Assembly: GCF_016086655.4 (NCBI RefSeq)
Contig: NC_052131.2
Location: forward strand, 7,299,940 to 7,363,939
DNA from: Lepeophtheirus salmonis
Taxonomy: Eukaryota > Arthropoda > Copepoda > Siphonostomatoida > Caligidae
Reading direction: 5' to 3'
Length of the DNA stretch: 64,000 bases
A program made the translations under genes and the position numbers. Position 1 is the first letter of the stretch; every line of letters starts with the position of its first letter. Shown here one piece after another: positions 38,086 to 49,979 of the stretch. The notes under the pieces are model-generated. The model saw only the letters and a list, made by a program, of their open reading frames with translations, was not told the origin of the DNA and did no database searches.

Positions 38086-38089
38086 AATG

Positions 38090-39385
38090 TTTTTTCAAAT
38101 AAAAGGTTTTGGCAATAATTCAGACTTGGGTAACGAAATTGCTACACACAATACTTTTAAATAAGCAAGTTAATGTTTATTGGACAAACTGTAAATAAAA
38201 ATTATTTTGTTCACAAAATGGTGGAAATTTAACCAAATGAAAATTATGACTTTCAATTTCAGTGAATGAGTCATTAATGATTTTTTGAACTAACATTATT
38301 CGAAAATGAGTGGTTATTCCTAATAATTAGAGAAGTGAAAATATAGCCAATTTTGAGCGTACTTGGATACAATTTTATTCTCGCACACTTAGTAATGCAA
38401 TTATTTTCACTTTACTAGTAATGACTAATACAAATCAGTCACACATAGCAAAGGTGGAAAAAGTATACTTATTGTCATTATAAGTCGAGTATCAAGTTTT
38501 TGCTTCCAAGTTCAAGCCCTATCTTTCAATACTTCCATCAAATTCAGTTTTGATTTCTCAGATTTTATTTGTGTTCCCTTCAAGTTCATTAATCTGACTC
38601 GAATAATGTTTTTTCTCTCTAAAATAAATATTAACAAGTACTTTAAATCCAGTGAAATAATTTAAATGACCGTGAAAATGTTTTCTTGGGGGAAATATAT
38701 TATATGTATGTATTAATTATTCCAATATTTTAGGTGGTATGTGGAGTCTTTGTATACACCTCTCAGAAAGAATATAAAGAAAAGTTGTGGAAAAATGTCT
38801 TAAATATAATAAAGACCTAAGTTCAAATCCAGTCTTGAGTCTTAGTTTTCGAGTTAATACCATCTATAGAGTCATTGAATGTAAAATTATAATTTTTCTA
38901 TATATGGGTTCGAGTCCAAATTGAGCTGCAAGTCTCGAGTCCAAGTCACAATGTAGTATTTGACTTTTAATATAAGTCAACTATTTCCAAATAGCGAAAG
39001 AAAATAAAAAAAATAACACAACATAGTATACGTGTAATTCAATTATACTTCATCAAAGACCGAATATATATTTTTGAGTTGAGGCTCAGGTTATTTTAAA
39101 TCTCTTTCTTTTTTAGAATTCATACTTCAATCTCTTTTTTTTTTTACCTTTGATAACCAAATATTTTCAGTCGTCGGTCAAATCTGACATACTGTTTCCC
39201 AGATTTAATTATTTTTTCATGTTAGGGTCTGTAAATAATTATAAACTACACTAATCAACAAAATTTAATCTTTTGTAAATCCTTAAATTGACATTCTGTG
39301 TTCCTAAATGATTTTATCTCGAAAAAAAAACATGAAAATATCTTTATAACCCTGAATTTGTAGTTTTGTGATAGAGTGTTTTTTT
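38090..39385. other. AT-rich spacer containing a GAGTC-rich stretch
   Basis: No gene is recognisable. The 38455-38990 portion is unusually rich in GAGTC, AAGTC and TTCAAG words and is listed separately. Confidence 0.45.
38455..38990. repeat. Degenerate repeat of GAGTC/AAGTC words
   Basis: AAGTCGAGTATCAAG, CAAGTTCAAGCC, AAGTTCAAATCCAGTC, TTGAGTCTTAG, GGGTTCGAGTCC, AAGTCTCGAGTCCAAGTC and similar words recur at irregular intervals. This suggests an old minisatellite of a short CAAGTC-GAGTC unit. GGTTCGAGTCC looks like a tRNA box B, but no box A or cloverleaf accompanies it. Confidence 0.4.
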
Positions 39386-39390
39386 GATAA

Positions 39391-40004
39391 AATATTTGAT
39401 ATACAGAAAGTTAACTGCGCTCTTTTAAACCCCAGAAAATTCACTTCCCTTTTTCACCCCAAGCAAGTTAATACCAAGACAAAATCAAACAAGGAAAATT
39501 CATCCCCAACAATACATATTCGGAATATATCTTAATGAAAAAAGTCGGCTTTGATGTAATTTTTTATTAAACTTTTAATGCGGAGATTTAATCATTTAAT
39601 AATATACTCATTTTCTTTGTAAAAATGTTCCTAATTGAAATAAGATTATAAATTTCTTAAGTTTAACGATAAAAACTTTATTTAAACCCTTAACCACTGA
39701 TTGCGACAAATTTGCTACATAACCTTTCTTTATTTTTATTTTGTAAAATTGAATATATATATTTATATATATTACAAATGTAGAATACAACACACTCATT
39801 TTACTTTCTCTAATAATTATAATTTAGATTATATAAAAATGTGTTAGTTCCTCGATATGAACTTGACTTGGGATGAAATTTCCTATTGGTGAACTTGCTT
39901 CTCGATGAGTTTGTTTTGGGATGAACTTGCCTTGGGATGAAAAGAGGGAGGTGAACTTTCTCTGGGTGAAAAGAGCAGGGTCAATTTTCTTGTAACTAAA
40001 TATC
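39391..40004. mobile_element. Foldback/MITE-like element with repetitive inverted arms
   Basis: The left arm (about 39391-39510), read in reverse, contains CTTGGGGTGAAAAAGGGAAG and TGAATTTTCTGGGG. The right arm (about 39850-40004) contains CTTGGGATGAAAAGAGGGAG and TGAACTTTCTCTGGGTG. Both are followed by AAAAGAGC. The right arm also holds imperfect ~18-bp direct repeats of GATGAACTTGCCTTGG. The arms enclose about 340 bp of AT-rich sequence. There is no transposase, so it is non-autonomous. The short minus-strand frame at 39824-40036 only reflects the repeats. Confidence 0.65.
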
Positions 40005-40702
40005 GATATCATATTGAATTTGTACCTATATCTCATTTCAAAAAATTGAACATGAAGAGCTAATATTTCCTAGTGCTATAAATGACAAACATTTTATTAT
40101 TATTTTAGATTTAAGTTAATCTTGAAAAATTCCTGTACATGATCTTAAAATTAAGACATTTGGGGGGTGATGAAAAATATTTTTTACTGGCTTTTTCATC
40201 AAATTTTGGTTCGTCTGATTCTTGTGCTTTTACAATTATTTGCAAACAGTAGGATTTTGTTTTATTTTTCTGGATTGTTGAAAGCTGATTTGAACTGTAA
40301 TCGCCAATGTTTAACACGATATACTTATTAAGGTTTCTAATTTCAGGGAAGTTTTATCTGAACAGGATCCTGGAAAACTTAGAATTTTTTTTTTAAATAG
40401 CAAATGTGGCCTGGTAACATAAAAACAAACTAGAATTATTTAAATTCTCCAGAGACGCCTCAAATTGCACTTAAATATTTATATTCATTATGCAAGAATA
40501 AAAAATTGATGAATTCTATTTGAAAGGCTATATTGGGGCAAAATAAGTCTATCAAAAATCAAATAATAGTTAAACTATAGATAAAATATTGGACATTTAA
40601 TCTCTTCCCAAAATTTTGAAATCAAAGTCTAGCATTGACTCAAATATGAAATGTTGGGTGTTATGTATATGTTGCGGACAGTATAGAAAATTGGACATTT
40701 TG

Positions 40703-40790
40703 AAAATGCCCGGGTAATGTGTAAAATTCCTTTCAGAGGGCAATGTACAAAATACCCGGGCAATCCATAAAATTTCCAGTAAAGTGGTCA
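40703..40790. repeat. Short tandem repeat with a CCCGGG core
   Basis: AAAATGCCCGGGTAATGTGT and AAAATACCCGGGCAATCCAT are 46 bp apart, each followed by a related AAAATT-TCC segment. This gives two copies of a ~46-bp unit built of a 20-bp and a 26-bp part. It is followed by AAAGGTCAGGTCAGGTG. Confidence 0.5.
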
Positions 40791-40987
40791 AAGGTCAGGT
40801 CAGGTGAAAGCATTGTGGGTAATTTTATTATTAAATAATTCATTGCCTAGCAAATTGATCATTAAGGATTTGATTAGGATTCAATTTTATTCCAAGCAAT
40901 TTGATACTTTAGTTTATTTTCATTTAAATTTATATTGTATTCACACAATCAAACTATTGTATGTTAAGAAATTGTCATGATAATCTC

Positions 40988-41390
40988 AATTCTATTTTGA
41001 AAAACGGACCACGGCCAACAGATTGTTTAGCTGGACAGCTGCTTCCTAAGGGGGATACAAATATATATCTACTACTATTCATAGAATCAAATACTCCTTT
41101 TGATATATTATAATACACCCAGGGCCACGGCTTATGCAAGTGAACCACATATCCACAAGGTTGATCGAAATCTATCACTGTGTCTATACTGAGTATCAAT
41201 GACCCTTAATATATCCTAAAATACACCCCGGCCCACGGGTTGTGTAAGAGAACCATTGGCCAAAAGGTGATTCATCAACACAGCAAGTGCTTCCCTGAGC
41301 ATACAGGATCCCTTTTGATATCCTAAAATTCACCTCAGTTCATGGGTCGTATAATTGAACTACGGGTCGAGAAGCTTTCATTCTGGTATT
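40988..41390. repeat. ~107-bp tandem repeat, about 3.7 copies
   Basis: Units align at CCTTTTGATATATTATAATA (41096), CCTTAATATATCCTAAAATA (41204) and CCTTTTGATATCCTAAAATT (41311), a period of 107-108 bp. Each continues with a CCCACGG-TTGT-type word and GTGAACCA/AGAACCA. A partial first unit is visible as CCACGGCCAACAGATTG with GCTTCCTAAG near 41012-41050, matching GCTTCCCTGAG near 41290. Units have diverged considerably. Confidence 0.7.
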
Positions 41391-41699
41391 GGGGTAACTT
41401 CATATCAATCAATGTTTGGACATGCTATCGAATTACTCATTTTAGCTTAAGTTTCCTGTAACATATGTATAAAGTAAAAAAAATTAATTGGGATTTTTTT
41501 TCCGATATTTGTTCAAGATCATTTTGAGGTTGACACGCTACATATTCAATTCCAAAGATAAAATTGCATATTGAGAGATTAAAATTAATTCATATTTCGA
41601 TAGATTATAGCATAAGCAATTTGTTACGAAACAAAATAAACCATATTCTCTAGCTTACGTAGAAGTCTGGAAAATGACACTTGAATGGGATCAACGAAT

Positions 41700-42219
41700 T
41701 TCCATTCATACACTCCAAGCAGTTGGACGTCTCTAAGACAACCGTCTACGTAGTCAGCAAGCCCGAAACGTTGGAGAGGAATAATGGTTCTATCAAAAAA
41801 AGCTAAACTGGACACAGGTGAGGCAAAGAAAACAGCTCAGGGCAATCCCCTCACGTCCACGAGCACCCATGTAAGAGATCTCGGGGTATTATATCAGACT
41901 CTCCGGAGAAATATAAAAAAAATAGGTGAAAAGAGCCTTGTGAGGGTGGACAGGCTACTTTTGAATGAGTCTTTTGAACCCTTTTTTGACATTTTTGGTC
42001 CGCATACAACCCTTATGCTAACCCCCCTCGACTAAAACTTTTGAGTGTATGTCGAGAGAAGGCCTGCAGTGTCCATCATTTAAAAATGAGGCCCTCAATG
42101 CCTCAGTCAGTCAGCACTGGGACAGCATGACTCAGGACTACATCTGTAGTGGGTGGTGGACCTTTTTCTGCAACCTGAAAGTCATCATTGACGCAATGGG
42201 TGACTACATTTATGATTAA
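41700..42219 (+). pseudogene. Mariner-type transposase, internally deleted
   Basis: The N-terminal half shows PLTSTSTHVRDLGVLYQTLR and KKIGEKSLVRVDRLLL, the second helix-turn-helix and following linker. The sequence then jumps to LTPLD (the D is the third catalytic acid), a stop, then VYVEKGLQCPSFKNEALNAS, SQHWDSMTQDYICSG and FCNLKVIIDAMGDYIYD with a terminal stop. The C-terminal VIIDAMGDYI corresponds to the VIxAxGxYI end of these transposases. The first and second catalytic acids are deleted. I did not find matching terminal repeats. Confidence 0.75.
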
Positions 42220-42239
42220 AAGAGCTCAGACCGTTTCCT

Positions 42240-42295
42240 AGAACCGATAGGACTAGTCCTAAGACTGAATAAATAGGGACCAATCCAATACAAGT
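42240..42295. repeat. GGACTAGTCC-type repeat
   Basis: AACCGATAGGACTAGTCCTA followed by AGACTGAATAAATAGGGACC resembles GGACTGGTCCAAAGACTGG at 56698-56716. The GGACTAGTCC core is palindromic. It abuts the transposase remnant and could be its subterminal repeat or an independent minisatellite. Confidence 0.4.
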
Positions 42296-42299
42296 GAAA

Positions 42300-45200
42300 G
42301 TTAATGTCATAATGCAATTATTTATATCAACTTCTTTTAAATGACTTATTATTTAAAAGTATAAAATATACTTTAAGAGTATAAAAGTATGAGGAAATTT
42401 AAAAAGTTTTTCAATTAAAAAAATTAACTTATTTCAAAGCATGAAATGAAATAAGAAATGTCATAATTAGTTTGTTAATAAAGCTATATAATATATACAT
42501 TAGACATTCAATTTGTTGTTAAAAAAAACCTCAATCTAGTGTATGTTTGGTTCTAATTATTTTAAATGACTTAACATAAATACATGGTATTTTTAATAAA
42601 CCGCAGTGTATAAGCTTAACATTTTATTTCCCTCTTAATTTAATGCATTTTTTACAATGACTTCAATTTAAAAAAAGAAAGACTAAATGTCAAATAACTT
42701 ATGCTTTTTTTTACACTATGCATTTCATTAGCTAATCAAAAATCATGCATGTAATAATAGAATGAATGACATTTAATTGATAAAGGATGGGGGGGGGGAG
42801 AGAAAATGCTAAATTTGACAAGGCAATTCTATTGCAGTATGAAATGTAACAATATGCTTAATTAGTTACATTTGTATGAACAGATTGACATAAAATAAAG
42901 TAAAATAGTTTTTTTACATACCCCTCTTAGTCTTGTTAACTTTGGTCAAATGCTTTGTAACCACTTTGCAAGTCGCCCTCAAAGTTTTTTCAGAGATTTT
43001 TAATTAAGTAATTTAATATGTACTAAAAAGTTGCTGGTTCGAAAAACTTCATTGTACTTTATCTCAACTTTCCTTAAAATAGAAAATCAAGGAGATTTCG
43101 ATCTCAGAAAAAGAAAAGATTTTCAATCAAATGCTTTAATGTCAAAAAAAGAAGCTGATTTCAATCTATATGCATAAATGGTTTACATGTTTGAACATTC
43201 GTAATCATAGTTAGACATCATCCATTGTTATAAAAATACAAACAACGGTATTATTTGAAGATGAGCTACATATTATTAAAAAAATCATATAATTTGCTAA
43301 TCTTACTCCAATCTATGTAAAATATAGTGGGTCGAATATCATAACGTTAGAAATTGATGATGGAGGTATTAAAAAAATTGCAATATTTTAAAACTTGTGA
43401 AATGTCCAGACAATTGAACGTACTTCAGAGGTTCATAATTCAGTTGAAAATGTTTTAAATATGTATTCAACTATTACCATTTATTGTCATAAATTTGACT
43501 CCTTGAGAAACTTTCCTTGTATTAATGACTTATAATATTAAAATAGTTTCGTTCTTGTTCATAAAAATAAAGCTTCCAAAAATATTGTTTTTCTATTTTA
43601 TGTTAAAGTTTTATTCAAAATTTATTCATCATAAGTCAGCCAATAATTTTCCCACTTATTCACACATAATAATTTTTCCCCATTATCGAAACCTAAAAAA
43701 TATTTTATATTCATAAAAATCATTACCATGGTCTTTTCTTTTACGATAGAGTTAATAAAAGGTGTAATCCTCTCATAAGAAATCAATTATATGAAAAAAA
43801 ATAGACTTTTTAAAAGTATATATGCATGCAATGAGGAAACTTCGGAAACCAACTCCGTCCACCTTATGCATTTTTTTTTCTTTCATTTAAAAAGTTGATC
43901 TATACCCCTTCAAAACGACCCACTCTAACGTATAATATTTTGCAAAGAATATAGAAAAATATAATTAGATTGATATTTTTTATACAAGCCCTTACATGCA
44001 TTAATTTATGAGTCAAAGAGGATATGAGAATGTATATTCTAATTTTATTTAAAGGATGTTGAGAAAAGTCTCTATTTAAAAATTGCATGATTTAAATAAT
44101 ACTCATTGAAATTGCATGTAAGTAGATATGTATTTTGGGCGAATATTGATATCAGTAAAGGTGAAGAAAATATTAACTAAAACGCGTGCAACATTTTTCT
44201 AGTCAACAATATGAATTATATAATGCCGAAATCTTAGGGTCATTTCACAAGAAACACGAATTGAAAACACTGCACCATTGTTAATAACTTAGAAAACAAA
44301 TACAAATGTAAATTCCTATATAATTGTTTAATTCCATCATTTTTTTCTTTCAAATATATAAAAAAACTATAAAAAAATATTTTACACTTCATGTAAATAT
44401 CAAAATTGGTTGATTGCGGTTTAGTATAGTTGCAGACAACTCCATGCACAGATTTACGGCCCTCAAATATTTTAAATGTCTTATATTTCCTATCGGTATT
44501 GTATTTTAGATATTTGTTTTCCTTACTCAAGCATTTGTAAAAAGTTTAACTTATCAAACTCTGATTTTACCTTTAAATTATTTAAAAATACAATTTTGAT
44601 TTTTCTTTTGGTCAATGATGGTATTAGTCCATTTTTGAGGATGTTAAACATCCTTATGATTTTTCAAATGCCCTCAAAAAAATGATTTTATGAATAAAAG
44701 AAATATCATCAACTTAGTAATTTAAAATCATCCGTCTTGGCATATGCATGTTAAATCACTTCTTAAATGCCAAAGTTAGTTATGTTACTTTGTACTTGCC
44801 CCCTTGTGAGTGAACTGGGATATTAAACAGTCAGAGGTTTATAAAATTGCTTCTTATTTCTTTAAATCTACATTTTATCGCCAATACTTTTTAGTTTGTT
44901 CCTGTAAACTCATATTATATGCAATTCTCTAATAGTCTTTAGAATGTCTTGATTAGGATTTACAAATTTTAAATTGAGGTTTAAAATATTTCATTAAGTG
45001 TTCTGTTTAAATGTCGTTCCTTTGTTTCTTCTTTTAATTTCTGGGATTGTTCTTTATTATATATTATTGCAGCTATTATTTTATATAACGCAAGCAACCT
45101 CCCCAAAAACTGATGGGTACTCATTTGATTCCCAAAATTGGCATCAAAGCAATGAATATTTCGTAAGAAATATTATCAAAGATAAAAATCTATTTTAAAA

Positions 45201-46185
45201 AAAAATAATAATAACAAATTGTATCTTGCTGAAACACCAAACATATGAGGTTAAGATTGTTTTAAAATAATGATGTATTTTTATCTATACCTTATATTCA
45301 TTCAAGTAGTTTTAGCATTTTAATTGATATTTACAAGTAAATAGTTATTAAAATAATGTTTATCATGTAATTAAATTCGTTTTATGTTTTAGACTGTTCA
45401 CTAACCATGTTTATCCAAAGGATGTTCACTAACAGAAGGTCTATTAAACATAATTTCATAAATCGTACAATTGGATGAGAGTTATTTCTCATATTTGGCA
45501 TTTATAAAAATCAAAAAGATTTTGTCAATATTGTCAAAAAATCCCCCCACTCCCTCTGCAAGAAAAATCCCTAGTCACGGTTCTACCCACATCCCAAATA
45601 AAATCTTCCAAATAAATCCAGCGCCGCTTCTTGGATACTGTACCGTCAGTATTTAAATATTTATTTTTTGCAAGTTTTCCCTCGTTGGAGTTTCATCTTC
45701 CCGTTTTCCAGGTATTTATTAGGTTTTTATAATTACGAGAAACTTCATTTTAATTAATATATTTCCGAGGAAATCCCATATTTAATTATTTCTTATATAA
45801 TATTATATAAGCTTTCCTTTTTATTTTTGTTAAATAAAAAGATGAATACATAAATCGATGATTTACAGGAAGTAAATTTTTTGTGTATATGTATATTTTG
45901 TAAATGTTCAATAACATCCCATTTTAACTGTCTTGCCTTTTGCCTATTGTACCGTGGTTGTTCGATCCATATCTAACTTTTAAACAAGTATACTTAAAGT
46001 ACTAGTTTACCTTAGGGGGTTTGTTATAAATAGACATTATACAAAGGGCGCAGCAAAAAAAAAAATATTTACTTTGCTTTTCGTTACTGTGAATAATTTA
46101 AGAATATTTGGGTAATGTTTAAAGTTTTATGGAATATGTCCTACAAAACACATAAGTTTAAAAGAAAAACTAGTGCAAGTGCTCA
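42300..46185. other. AT-rich spacer
   Basis: A ten-base G-run is at 42789-42798. A GC-richer patch lies at 45540-45640 (CCCCCCACTCCCTCTGC and CAGCGCCGCTTC) inside a 61-codon frame with no recognisable motif. No gene is supported. Confidence 0.45.
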
Positions 46186-46189
46186 TGAA

Positions 46190-46385
46190 AAATGGAGGCA
46201 GTAGAAATTCCTTGTAGGAATACTAGTAGAATCGAGGTTTTGCAACTGAGTAATTCCAGCCTAAATGTGATTTGTGTATGTTTCCTTCCTCTTACGACTA
46301 CTTTCAGCTGATCTAATAAACCATTATAACAGCTAAGCTGCTCTCCTTATAAACGTTCTTCAAATAGCCACAGGACTACGATAAA
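46190..46385 (+). repeat. Left arm of composite copy B
   Basis: The words ATTCCTTGTAGGAATACTAG, TAGAATCGAGG, GTATGTTTCCTTCCTC, CAGCTGATCTAATAAACC, AACAGCTAAGCTGCTCTCC and TTCTTCAAATAG occur in order. They reappear in reverse at 46735-46960, which defines an inverted arm pair around the tRNA-like core. Confidence 0.75.
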
Positions 46386-46401
46386 ATAGGTTAGAATCGA
46401 C

Positions 46402-46640
46402 GTAGCTAATGGACAACACACTCAGGAGAAATGGTTCTTATGAATTAAATATGCGTAGGTTCGCGCCCGGTCATTCCTAGAGAAAGAAATAAACTTTTTG
46501 TGTATGGAATCCACTATAGATTCCTAGGTTAGATGGAATAAATGTAAAACTATAATGTTTACTAATACTTAATCAGTTTAACTCCATCTATCTAATTAAA
46601 GGAACATTATCAAAAAAAAAAATTGTTTAAGGTACCGGAA
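46402..46640 (+). repeat. tRNA-like SINE-type core of composite copy B
   Basis: The head has GTAGCTAATGGACAACACAC (box A region) and GGTTCGCGCCCGG (box B region, 46458-46470). ATTCCTAGGTTAGATGGA and a TTAAGGTACCGG end follow. All parallel 641-846 in the same order. The hairpin that is perfect in copy A (TCAGATGGAGTT / AACTCCATCTGA) is diverged here. Confidence 0.65.
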
Positions 46641-46734
46641 GCTCAGATTTTATGCATCACTGATGACCATTATAAATGAAATTTATAATGGTCTGCCAGT
46701 ATGCTAAAACTAAAGAATCCGTAAATTATCGTAG

Positions 46735-46960
46735 CCCCTCCGACATTGAGAAAAATGGTTTAAGAAAGTAGCTTAGCTGTCATAATGTTTTATTGAATTA
46801 GCTGCAAGTAGCTAATAGAAGAAGGAAATAAAGACCAATCCCACTAGCAATACTATAGGAAATAATTACTGCGATTCTGTCCTCCATTCTACTCCGATTC
46901 CATCAAGGAATCATGCACATAACTCCGCAACGAATCTTTATGTTATTTTTTGGCTGGATT
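46735..46960 (-). repeat. Right (inverted) arm of composite copy B
   Basis: Read in reverse it gives AACTCCGCAACG complement, GATTCCTTGATGGAATCGGA, GTAGAATGGAGGAC, GTCTTTATTTCCTTCTTC, TGCAGCTAATTCAATAAAAC, GACAGCTAAGCTACTTTC and TTTTTCTCAATGTCGG, in the same order as the left arm. The match to the left arm is the clearest in the family. Confidence 0.75.
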
Positions 46961-46964
46961 ACTT

Positions 46965-49400
46965 TATATTTTTTCCCTTCAAGAAAAAAAGAATAATGGT
47001 TACAGTTTTGAAAATGAAAAAAACACTTTGTAGGTTGCAAATACAAAAACCCACTCCCTCTTCCATCATCATATTTTTTGAATCTATAATTATCATGTGC
47101 TAGGGACTATCCCAATGTGTAGAGATAGGGATCACCCAAGAATAAAAAATATAGGTTTTTCAAGAAGTTGGCACTTCCATTCTGTAATTACATAGAATAA
47201 GGCAATACTCGACTATCTTTGACTACAAGTTAAATCTAACTGACTGCTTACGTGATTGAAAATAGAATACTCTAATAAGCATGTACATCATTACTAAATA
47301 CTAAATATAAGAAATACCACACATTCCAAATTTAATGCAAGTCTTTTACAAAGTTGTAAAATATAATGGCGCCAGCAAATGTTAGAGATGTTAAACTCTG
47401 CAGGAATAGAGCATATTAATCTATGAATTTCTTTTTTTAACATAGGTTTTGATATTATTTAATCAGTTAATTTTGAAATGTATTACGTTTTTATTTTTGT
47501 TTTTGAGTGTATGTTTTTTTTATATCTAATTTAATCTAGCATGTCAAAGTAAGACAGGAATAAAGAGGGAATATTGATGGAAATATATTGTTTGTTGTTT
47601 TGGGTTGTACTGCGTATATCTTACGTCTATGATATTATTATAATGATTACTACTTGTTGTAGATGATAATTTCTTGTTAATTAAATTTGAATTGAAAAAA
47701 AAATAACACTTTGTATAATATGTATTTATCATTTCTTACTAGTCGCTGAGGCAAGCATCAAGTCGATGAGTTAGAGCTCATTTACTTGCAGATAATCCAT
47801 AAAATCCTTAAGTATTATAATCCTGAGAAGGAATTAAACGTGTATTAAATACTGATAGCTGATAGCATCCACGGTAATATATTCCTTTCGAAAAGGGAGT
47901 TGGAAGTACAAATTGCGATACTCACGTTTATGAGTATAAAGATTTATATTTCCTAAGGCTTTAAACCAAAGTAGAAAATAGAGATAAAGTGGTACAATTT
48001 TTTTTGAAAGGTTGTGGTAGGAGTAATACTTTTTCCATTACGAAAGTTGAACATTACGTCATAACTAACTGCACAACTCAATGAATTCACTCTTTTAATT
48101 GAATTAAAAAGCTAAACTCAGCAATGGGAAGCTTACATCATTAGTGAAAATGACAAAAATGATATAGTGCCGATATCTATTGTATCATAAAAAGTGATAT
48201 CTTGATAGGAAAAAAGATAACTACTCAGCCATATATTTTCTAAAGTAAATAGGTGGTGCGTTTTGCTCTATACTTACCTATTGAATGATGTTCTTTTTTC
48301 TATTTTTTTATTCTATTGTATACTATAATATTATGGAGATAGATGTTCTGTTACAGATAGATAGAAGATATAATAGATATCATATTGAAATGACTTGTTA
48401 TCTCTCTAAAGGACAATTTCCTATTATATGATACACTCTGGTCCTATGTCATCCATATTCGATTGTATAACATACAATTTCAATTTTAGAAAAATGGGTA
48501 TGATTCTAAAGTAATGTTTGAAGCGCAGAATCATAGGTTATAGTGTACAAGAGTATATTTGACCAAACCCCACTTTCTTACTCTGATTTGGCGTGAGTTA
48601 TATGTATAAAATTTAAGGACTGACTAAAACATACAAGTAATAAAATGAGTGGTTTATTGAAATCTGAACAATTATTAATTTAATAATTAAGGAAGGTTGA
48701 GTAATTGAAATTATTTCATGTTTCGATATATTTAAGCATAAACAATTAGTTAAAAATAATAAAAAACTAAAAAAACTTGAGCTCTCAATCTTAAGTACAA
48801 GTCAAGAAAATGACATATGAAAGAAGTAACGTTATCTTAAGGGTCATTAGTTGACATATTTATTAATTAAGTGTACCAGTTTTTCATATATATATATATC
48901 GTGTTGGGGTTTTAAATTCAAAATGTTTACAGAAGAGATTGGGAGCGAGAAGTGATATTAATAATAATAATTTTAAACAAAATGTAAACATATTTCTGAA
49001 ATTCGAATTTTCTAAAATGTATTTTTCATAAAGTCCTTAAAATACTTTCCATTTTCATTATTCATATTGTGCAGGGAGATACTATTCTAAATTTCCTTAC
49101 CCGAAAGAAAAAGTTCTAATAAGTTGAGCAATTATTGATTAAAGGAGTCTCTTTTGGACAGTTTAATTATATTTTACTCATGTAGGTAGAATAACAATGA
49201 TTTGAGATTCATATTGCCACAAACCTTCTTGTGATATAAACGATGAAACGTTAAAATATCCTTTGCAGTCCTGATTTTTAGAACAAACAAACTTTTCTAA
49301 AATTATCTTCGTTGGAGCCCCAATTATATATTTTTCATAGAAATATCCTTCTAACATTCTCAAATGAATTAATTAGGTAAAATAGTACGGAAGGGATTTT
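46965..49400. other. AT-rich spacer
   Basis: I see no gene. TA repeats occur near 48885-48898, and GATAGATAGAAGATATAATAGATATC near 48355-48380 is microsatellite-like. Confidence 0.5.
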
Positions 49401-49406
49401 AGAACA

Positions 49407-49975
49407 TTTTTTTTCTAGGCTAGCAGCAATGTTGTTCATTATTATGCCAAGTGTGAGTGTGATCTGTAGACCAGTTTTCTTGCAACCGCTGGATAAGTCA
49501 GTCTACCTCACTAGTGCTCCACGATTTTTACAATGAACGAAGTTATTGAACAAAAAAATCGTCATACAAGCTTAAAGGACATTTCACATTTCTTTAACAT
49601 CTCTCACAAGTCTGTTCGTACCATTCTGACAGAAAATTTGGGCATGAAATGCATTGCTGCACAGTTTTTTTTCAATAGATTTCTGCAAAAACAGTACCGT
49701 GAGCAAGTCTTTTCGAACATACTTGATTGCGCAAATTCCGACCTAACGTTCATGGAACACATTATAACTGGTGATGAGACGTGGGTCTACAAATATGACA
49801 TGCAAACAAGGCAATAATAATCAGAATGGAAGGAGAAAAAAAAAATCATTGTAAAAATCTTAGAGCACTAGTGAGGTAGACGGACTTATCCAGCTGTTAC
49901 AAGAAAACTGACGAACGCATCCCACTCAAACTTGGCAAAGTAATAAAAAATAGTGCTGACTACCTAGAAAAAAAA
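49407..49975 (+). mobile_element. Non-autonomous mariner derivative with ~110-bp inverted ends
   Basis: The left 110 bp and the reverse of the right 110 bp match throughout. Shared words are TTTTTTTTCTAGG, ATTA(C/T)T(A/T)TGCCAAG-type sequence, CCAGTTTTCTTGCAACCGC against TCAGTTTTCTTGTAACAGC, CTGGATAAGTC and GTCTACCTCACTAGTGCTC. TA follows the right end (49976-49977). The left end is preceded by CA, one transition from TA. Inside the 569-bp element is the N-terminal part of a transposase up to just past the first catalytic motif. Confidence 0.85.
49533..49817 (+). pseudogene. Mariner transposase fragment ending after first catalytic motif
   Basis: The frame MNEVIEQKNRHTSLKDISHF, NISHKSVRTILTENLGMK, FLQKQYREQVFSNILDCANS and ITGDETWVYKYDMQTRQ contains the helix-turn-helix. 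It also has the TGDETWVY motif with the first catalytic D (near residue 83). It ends at a stop before the rest of the catalytic core. The start Met probably lies inside the original protein, which would normally be longer by about 60 residues. It is clearly mariner, not Tc1, from GDETWVY. Confidence 0.85.
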
Positions 49976-49979
49976 TATG

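Noticed and set aside
38911..38926. GGGTTCGAGTCC as tRNA box B
   Set aside because: No box A or stems upstream; it belongs to a stretch full of GAGTC words.
42789..42798. Ten-base G-run as a G-quadruplex
   Set aside because: A single G-run without further runs close by cannot form a standard intramolecular quadruplex.
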